Positions 59,221-64,000 of a stretch of DNA of 64,000 nucleotides are shown piece by piece; positions within the stretch are counted from its first letter, which is position 1; the number at the start of each line of letters is the position of its first letter. The notes under the pieces are model-generated. The model did not search any database and was not told the origin of the DNA. It was given only the letters and a program-made list of their open reading frames with translations. The translations under genes and the position numbers were made by a program. The DNA lies in the NCBI RefSeq assembly GCF_023715245.1, contig NZ_JAMBNV010000002.1:248001-312000 (forward strand), read 5' to 3'. Origin of the DNA: Sporosarcina luteola. GTDB lineage: Bacteria > Bacillota > Bacilli > Bacillales_A > Planococcaceae.

Positions 59221-61158
59221 TTACTCTGCCCCGGCTCCACCGCCGCCGCCATCTCCTCCACCTCCGCCACTGTAGCCGCCGGAATCACTGGATCCGCCTC
59301 CCCAAGAGGATCCGCTTTTGTTGATGCTCATCGGACCCCAAGTGGAGTAGGTGAAATAAAGAGGATCCGTTTGCAATGCGAAAAGGGGCGCTAGCGAAGA
59401 GGATTCAGGCAAACCCCTTTTAATCCTTGGAAGTCTTTTCTTTGATTTATTCAATAAATAAGCTCGTGTAATCCACCGGTCAGCTTCGTCGGAATGGAGA
59501 TAATCCGGTATTCCCCTCTTCATCTGTCGCCTGTATTTAGTAATGCTCATCTTCGTGTAAAGTGCGGTAAACGAGATTGGAACCGCCTTTGGAATCAAGA
59601 AGAAGAAAACTGCGCCACAAATGACCGCAGAAAGGACAGCTTCTGTTACTTCTGAAGCAACGATTTGTGCCCCAGCAGAAAACATTCCGATAAAGAATAG
59701 GATAGCGGGCCATTTATTTCCAGGGTTTGTACTGTAAAAATAATACACGATGCCAGCAACAATCGCGGGGAAGGCAATCCCCCAGCCACCCGCGCCATCC
59801 GCGTAAAATCCATACATCGTCGTTATCGTAAGCAAAAGGAAAATAACTACCTTCATCATTTTCGGCACCTTTGTCGAAAGGGCACCCGCCTCCTCCATTA
59901 GATTAAGCACATCCTCATGCCAGATTTCATGGTTTCCATGGAATTGCCGCTGTTTCCGCAGATAAGTCCGATTCTCCTTATCTTCACGTACTGAAGGTCC
60001 GGCCATGTCGTGCAAATGGAATTTCCGATGACCGACCCTTCCCTTGAATAGCCACGTCACCAAATATTGTTCATGGGGCAGTAATGTATGCTTGGATTTT
60101 TTCAATTGTTCATTCGACTGAAGCAAGCGAAAGACAAGCGTCTTGTCGGGTGCGCCTTCCTTCCCTTGGAACCGTGCCGCTGATTCTGTCAATTCCGCTT
60201 TGATAATTCCTTTTTCGACGAGTGAAAATAGCCCTGCCAGAAAGTTTTTCCGATTGAACCGCCCATTTTGATCGACAAAAGCCAAATATGACGGATCGGT
60301 CTGTAATACAAGATCCGTGCTGCCGAACAAGGAAAGGATTCGTTGCCTTAGGAGTACAAGCATGCCGGCCAGTACAATGAAAAAAATGCTGAGACCATCC
60401 GCCACGTTTTTCGCGGCTGGAATATTCGCCCACCTTGACTCCTTTTTATCAATGAGCCGCTGTTCCTTCCGGATTGCTTCCTCGAATGAAACCGGCGCTG
60501 CGATTTTTTGCTGTCCGGTCATAATTGTCGAAGGGAACAGCACACGTGTCCCCGTCACTGTGTATGCGGCTGATTTTGGCGTATGAAACGAAATACCGTC
60601 GCGATAAACCTTCCGCACCTGCCCTTCTCGATCGTGAATAAATCCATGGATCTGGTCGTTGCCGGCGTCGCCCGGCATAGCGAAGGTGATGTCCACATTA
60701 TTCAAGTCCATATCGTGATTGCTGCTCCCTTCGAAAAAGGTGATAGCCAAATCACTATATGTATCGTACGATGTCACCGCGTTCTGCATCTTGTAAACAT
60801 ACAGGATGGTCATCGTGTCATTCTCCGCCTGGATTTCCGTCGCGTATGTGCCGCCTTTTCGAGACACCGCCGCTTTCGTCAAGGTGGATTCATCGATTTC
60901 CCCAACAATGGGGTCTTTGCTTGCGATATGATACGCCTCAAAATTATGAATCTGGCCGAGATGCTTCTCCGGAAACGACCGTGTCAATCGCGAAAACTCC
61001 CCATCCAATGTATACGTGAACACCTCATTCACAAGCATATCGCCATTCGTCTGCACCCACCCTTTGATCTGCACCCGGTCGATCGTGAAGGACTTCGCAT
61101 GGACATGGGTTGGTGAAAGGATGAATAGCATGATTATGATAACAACTATCTTCCGCAT
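59221..61158 (-). CDS. DUF2207 membrane protein with Gly/Ser-rich C-terminus
   Basis: A 645-residue protein. A signal peptide (residues 1-21) leads into the DUF2207 extracellular domain (about 22-240, starting FTIDRVQIKGWVQTNGDM). One membrane helix lies near 255-275 and a helix cluster near 425-525. The last 30 residues are a Gly/Ser tail (SSWGGGSSDSGGYSGGGG) ending GAGAE, as in many DUF2207 proteins. Function is unknown. It stands alone, downstream of the NERD gene and array G. Confidence 0.85.
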   Translation of the reverse strand: MRKIVVIIIMLFILSPTHVHAKSFTIDRVQIKGWVQTNGDMLVNEVFTYTLDGEFSRLTRSFPEKHLGQIHNFEAYHIASKDPIVGEIDESTLTKAAVSRKGGTYATEIQAENDTMTILYVYKMQNAVTSYDTYSDLAITFFEGSSNHDMDLNNVDITFAMPGDAGNDQIHGFIHDREGQVRKVYRDGISFHTPKSAAYTVTGTRVLFPSTIMTGQQKIAAPVSFEEAIRKEQRLIDKKESRWANIPAAKNVADGLSIFFIVLAGMLVLLRQRILSLFGSTDLVLQTDPSYLAFVDQNGRFNRKNFLAGLFSLVEKGIIKAELTESAARFQGKEGAPDKTLVFRLLQSNEQLKKSKHTLLPHEQYLVTWLFKGRVGHRKFHLHDMAGPSVREDKENRTYLRKQRQFHGNHEIWHEDVLNLMEEAGALSTKVPKMMKVVIFLLLTITTMYGFYADGAGGWGIAFPAIVAGIVYYFYSTNPGNKWPAILFFIGMFSAGAQIVASEVTEAVLSAVICGAVFFFLIPKAVPISFTALYTKMSITKYRRQMKRGIPDYLHSDEADRWITRAYLLNKSKKRLPRIKRGLPESSSLAPLFALQTDPLYFTYSTWGPMSINKSGSSWGGGSSDSGGYSGGGGGDGGGGGAGAE

Positions 61159-61284
61159 CGGAACACCCCCCTATTGCTTTATTAGAATACGGCGAATCGC
61201 TGGGAAGGGTTTCAAAAGTATAATAAAACGGGCAGTTTGTCACGCTTTTGCACAGGAAATAGTTGCTACTAGTTATAGAGGTAA

Positions 61285-61381
61285 TTATCTATCGAATCCG
61301 GTGAGTTATCTATCGAATATGGGATGTTATCTATTGAATACAGGAGGTTATCTATTAAATACTAGAACTTATCACCATATC
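61285..61381 (+). repeat. Phased array G, TTATCTATTGAAT family (21-base period)
   Basis: Four cores TTATCTATYGAAT (or TTAAAT ending) start at 61285, 61306, 61327 and 61348, exactly 21 apart; the closing variant TTATCACCATATC starts at 61369, in phase. The array ends on the stop codon of the NERD gene. Confidence 0.95.
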
Positions 61382-62378
61382 AAGACCTTTTACCTAGCGA
61401 CTCTGTTCTGTTCGATAGTGATTCAATGTCTTTTAAGCTCGCGACATAAAAGGTGCCTCTTTTTTCTCCGAGAGAAGGTATTTCCAAATGCTTTAATATA
61501 CGGTTTGCTTTTTGATGACTATCCAGGCGCAAGAAATTTCTGCAGTCTTTGTTCGTTATTCGATTATCAACAAGCATGAAGTAGTCCAGTAGTGAATCTA
61601 AGTGCGCATGCTGGTCGACATGACCACACAATTCACAACCCCATCCTTTATGAATGGACCGCATGCCAAAGGATCCGCAATGATTGCAACGGACGCCAGT
61701 TATTAATTCAGACGGTGGAATGTTGTAGCTAGATGAGAAAGGAAAAGGGTTATAATCACGATGGCTCTCTACTAAAGCCGTAGCAATGCTAGTCAGCTCA
61801 TCGTCATCGAGAGTTGGGGATCGTTCTCCGATGTTTCGTAGATAGATTGGAATTTCAAGGGGGAAAAGCACTGTTAGATTATGACGCAGATTTTCGAAAT
61901 GCTGCTGCGGCCTTGGAAAAACTACCGCTTTATGAATAGGGATTGAAATATTTCGTGCGTGAAACCAATCGCTCAATAAAAGTTGGTTGCGCTCAAGCTG
62001 AATGGAGGGACATTCAAATGAGTCAACTTGTCCATTATCCAGAGTCCGAGTAAGTTGATTCTGGTTGGCCGGAAAACTAATTCGGCCCGCTATATTTTTC
62101 ATTTCCAAAATGATTGCTCCTTGTTTGCATAGAAAAAGCGTGTCAATTTGAAAGTAACCAGTGGATTTCAAATGAAGATCGTGAATTATGTAATGTTCAA
62201 ATGGAAACAAATATTTTTGAAATACCTCTCCTAATAATCTCTCTCCATTTTCACCGGCCCGTGTTGATCGTAATGCATTTTCCATACTCGGAAACCTTGG
62301 ATGTTGTTCTGGCAACCTTCGCAAGAGTCTCTCCAACGCCTTCCGTTTAAATGAATTCCCTTTTTTCTTAATTATCAA
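61380..62378 (-). CDS. NERD-domain protein with zinc ribbon
   Basis: A 332-residue protein. The NERD (nuclease-related) domain covers about residues 40-160: GENGERLLGEVFQKYLFP, then STGYFQIDTLFLCKQGAIIL and EMKN, matching the Asp-x(n)-Glu-x-Lys pattern of restriction-like nucleases. A C-terminal zinc ribbon is formed by VRCNHCGSFG and WGCELCGHVDQH. A TTG start at 62378 has GAGGAGGTGG. NERD proteins are thought to process DNA. Both flanks carry repeat arrays of the same family in the same orientation. Confidence 0.82.
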   Translation of the reverse strand: MIIKKKGNSFKRKALERLLRRLPEQHPRFPSMENALRSTRAGENGERLLGEVFQKYLFPFEHYIIHDLHLKSTGYFQIDTLFLCKQGAIILEMKNIAGRISFPANQNQLTRTLDNGQVDSFECPSIQLERNQLLLSDWFHARNISIPIHKAVVFPRPQQHFENLRHNLTVLFPLEIPIYLRNIGERSPTLDDDELTSIATALVESHRDYNPFPFSSSYNIPPSELITGVRCNHCGSFGMRSIHKGWGCELCGHVDQHAHLDSLLDYFMLVDNRITNKDCRNFLRLDSHQKANRILKHLEIPSLGEKRGTFYVASLKDIESLSNRTESLGKRS

Positions 62379-62463
62379 TATAAACCACCTCCTCGCCTGA
62401 TTGTAGCATGCCATGCATACCTTTTCCATAAGAGATTTTCCCCCTCAATGGATTGGCGAAAAG

Positions 62464-62581
62464 TTATCTATTGAATCGGACAAGTTATCTATCGAATCGT
62501 AGTTTTTATCTATTGAATACGAAAAGTTATCTATTGAATCTGGATAGTTATCTATTGAATATCATAAATTATCACCAAATC
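62464..62581 (+). repeat. Phased array H, TTATCTATTGAAT family (21-base period)
   Basis: Five cores start at 62464, 62485, 62506, 62527 and 62548, exactly 21 apart; the closing variant TTATCACCAAATC starts at 62569, in phase. The array lies between the NERD gene and a divergent small gene. Confidence 0.95.
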
Positions 62582-62720
62582 ATTACTTTATAACTACAAG
62601 AACAACGGCAAAAATCGCCATGCATCATTATTCCGACAACCTCGCTTCTCCCGTTGCCACCTTCCCGAAGTGATGCTACAATGGAATGTAGGATTTACGA
62701 TAAAAAGGAGTGAAGTCTTC

Positions 62721-62813
62721 ATGTGGTTCCTATACATCATGTACACGCTGTTCGCTTTTATCATCCTTGGTACAACATTTGGTCTTGTCAGCACATTCAA
62801 CAATCATAAGTGA
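62721..62813 (+). CDS. Single-pass membrane micropeptide (30 residues)
   Basis: MWFLYIMYTLFAFIILGTTF followed by GLVSTFNNHK: one hydrophobic helix and a short polar tail. Site AAAGGAGTG lies nine bases before ATG, and the terminator hairpin begins before the stop codon. Family unknown. Confidence 0.6.
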   Translation: MWFLYIMYTLFAFIILGTTFGLVSTFNNHK

Positions 62814-62832
62814 TTGTTGAAGTGCTTTTTTT
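62791..62832 (+). terminator. Intrinsic terminator overlapping the micropeptide stop
   Basis: GCACATTCAACAATCA (62791-62806) pairs with TGATTGTTGAAGTGC (62811-62825), loop TAAG, then TTTTTTTT. Confidence 0.88.
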
Positions 62833-62863
62833 TGGTTAATCGCGGCATCGCGCGTGTAAATTG

Positions 62864-62906
62864 AAAAGGTGTCCCGCGGCCTCGATTGGCTGTGGAACAC
62901 CTTTTT
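62864..62906 (-). terminator. Intrinsic terminator of the receptor-peptide operon
   Basis: Minus strand AAAAGGTGT (62905-62897) pairs with ACACCTTTT (62872-62864) through an interrupted long stem. It starts two bases after the peptide gene stop. Confidence 0.8.
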
Positions 62907-62907
62907 C

Positions 62908-63069
62908 TTATACTTGTGGAGGTAAAATCGATGGTGGTGTTAGATTGTCCTTTCCTTTAGTGTTTGTGTGTACGCTGTCATCCGGTTCCAATGCCAAAGC
63001 GCTTCCTGTTCCTGCAAATGCAGCAAGCAGTGCTGTCAACAAGATAATGGATAATTTTCGTTTCATCAT
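62908..63069 (-). CDS. Small exported peptide, candidate Phr/NprX-type signal precursor
   Basis: A 53-residue precursor. MMKRKLSIILLTALLAAFAG is a signal peptide with a likely cleavage after SALA; the mature part (LEPDDSVHTNTKGKDNLT, then PPSILPPQV) is short and polar with a hydrophobic C-terminus, the region from which Phr, NprX and PapR pheromones are cut. The gene overlaps the stop of the TPR receptor gene by four bases (ATGA), with site GGGGAGAAGG, and ends at a terminator. This order (receptor, then signal peptide) is the standard one for RRNPP systems. Confidence 0.7.
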   Translation of the reverse strand: MMKRKLSIILLTALLAAFAGTGSALALEPDDSVHTNTKGKDNLTPPSILPPQV

Positions 63070-64000
63070 TCCTTCTCCCCTTTTTCATAGTGATATAAAC
63101 TGTACTTCGCGGCTTTTCCGTAGTCGCCAGTGGATCGGTAATAGGTTGCCAACCTCCAGGCGATACTTCTTGCTTCCCCTATATAACCATGTTTTTTCAT
63201 AAAAGGAAATACTATTTGTTCACAATAGTCGAAAAGCTCTTGTTGGGAAAGTTTAGTATGCCGAAAGTAATTCAACTGTATCGTTAAATACGGGTCATTC
63301 TTCCTCTCCGATAGTACTTTCAATTCTTCCAGCAACGGATCTATTTCTTTATTCTTTTCAACGGCGGTTTGCAATAAATGAATGAGGATTGCTTGATAAT
63401 AATCTGCTCCGGGTTCCAACAACGCTTTTAATTCCTGCAACATCTCATAGGCAGATTCATGGAAACCCCTGCGGTTTTGTAATACTGAATAATTATAGAG
63501 CGCTCCCTGATACAACTGATCCATCTCCATCATCTTCGCATTGCGAAGAATTATTTTAAACAAGGCGTCCGCCTGCAGGATGAAGTCGCGGTTTGTATAA
63601 TTGATGGCAAGCAGAAGTTGGGCGTGCAGCAAGCGGATGTAATTGCAGTCCTTCCGGAAGTGGTCGACAGCCATTTCCGCAAAGTAGGTCGATTTGCCGT
63701 ATTGTGCTCGGTTGTGAAGCAAATATGCTTTTTGATAAAACAGCTCCCCTTCGAACATAAAGGGAATCCGTTCGCGGTACTCTTCTATCTGTTCAAGAAG
63801 GTTTTCCGCCTCTGTAAAGTTTTGCGAAAAAATGTCGTACATCAGGTGAATGACTTTGGATACGGCTTTTTCATAATCCGTGAAGGATGTCTCCATTCGT
63901 TTCAAGATGAAGACTTGTTGTGTGGCACGAGGCATGTCCTGTTTGAATAAATAATAACGTAATTTGTAGAGCTCATACCGGTTCACCAAGTCCGTCGATT
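63066..64000 (-). CDS. TPR-repeat receptor protein, RRNPP type (5' truncated by window)
   Basis: About 310 residues are visible and the frame is open past the window edge, so the N-terminus is missing. The sequence is all-helical with tetratricopeptide-like pairs: LFYQKAYLLHNRAQYGKSTY, LLHAQLLLAINYTNRDFILQ, LYQGALYNYSVLQNRRGFHE and IAWRLATYYRSTGDYGKAAK. This is the layout of Rap, NprR, PlcR and AimR proteins that bind short peptides. An N-terminal HTH, if present, would make it a transcription factor. It is coupled to the exported-peptide gene by a four-base overlap. The target is unknown. Confidence 0.72.
   Translation of the reverse strand, partial: STDLVNRYELYKLRYYLFKQDMPRATQQVFILKRMETSFTDYEKAVSKVIHLMYDIFSQNFTEAENLLEQIEEYRERIPFMFEGELFYQKAYLLHNRAQYGKSTYFAEMAVDHFRKDCNYIRLLHAQLLLAINYTNRDFILQADALFKIILRNAKMMEMDQLYQGALYNYSVLQNRRGFHESAYEMLQELKALLEPGADYYQAILIHLLQTAVEKNKEIDPLLEELKVLSERKNDPYLTIQLNYFRHTKLSQQELFDYCEQIVFPFMKKHGYIGEARSIAWRLATYYRSTGDYGKAAKYSLYHYEKGEKE

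Noticed and set aside
13128..62581. The phased arrays as CRISPR arrays
   Set aside because: Cores of 7-13 bases with spacers of 8-13 bases are far too short, there is no leader and no cas gene in the window.

Overview
The window reads as chromosome of an endospore-forming member of the Bacillales. Sporulation genes (a cotG/cotH-type pair, a gamma-type SASP, a YfhE-like protein), Bacillus-type ribosome binding sites, intrinsic terminators, an L-box riboswitch and DesK/DesR-Des all fit. Gene content (kynUBA operon, many small membrane proteins, fused peptide-transporter ATPases) suggests Planococcaceae, for example Sporosarcina; that placement is inference from memory. No rRNA, tRNA or CRISPR array was found.

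Layout. 1-10.06 kb: end of an HtrA protease, then a peptide uptake and breakdown locus made of two divergent arms (minus: fused ATPase, two permeases, asparaginase; plus: class-I amidotransferase-like hydrolase, M19 dipeptidase, lipoprotein binding protein) with a possible regulator. 10.1-21.1 kb: a two-component system, hydrolases, small spore proteins, an ECF sigma/anti-sigma pair and PgeF. 21.2-23.2 kb: a divergent CotG-like/CotH pair. 23.4-27.6 kb: small proteins, a thioredoxin-reductase-like flavoprotein and a prophage-derived lysis cassette (amidase, holin, HTH regulator) divergent from a XRE repressor and ImmA protease. 27.8-34.4 kb: SelO, a short CotG N-domain paralogue, a toast-rack protein, RDD protein, lysine riboswitch with dapA, then gene debris. 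34.7-40.2 kb: an AT-rich restriction-modification island of LlaJI type (McrB-like motor, nuclease partner, two C5 methyltransferases). 40.6-55.4 kb: metabolic and wall genes, DsdA, a D,D-carboxypeptidase, a PhoD-like enzyme, kynUBA, and DesR/DesK beside the desaturase they should control. 55.8-64 kb: a PlsY-YtxJ in-frame fusion, PAP2, ATL, MscL, DUF2207, NERD, and at the edge a TPR receptor overlapping a small exported peptide gene.

Most striking structure. At least nine intergenic arrays consist of a 7-13 bp core repeated at an almost perfectly constant 20 or 21 bp, with the bases between cores free to vary. Three core families occur (TTATGCG at 20 bp; TTATCTATTGAAT at 21 bp, always closed by an in-phase variant TTATCRCCAWAT; CTTTGAGCGCG at 21 bp). 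They lie outside genes, often between convergent genes, and no listed feature type explains them. Two helical turns of spacing suggests a series of protein sites on one face of the DNA.

Starts were chosen by ribosome binding sites where possible, so several genes are shorter than their longest open frame. Functions are assigned from recognised motifs and recalled families; no database search was possible.
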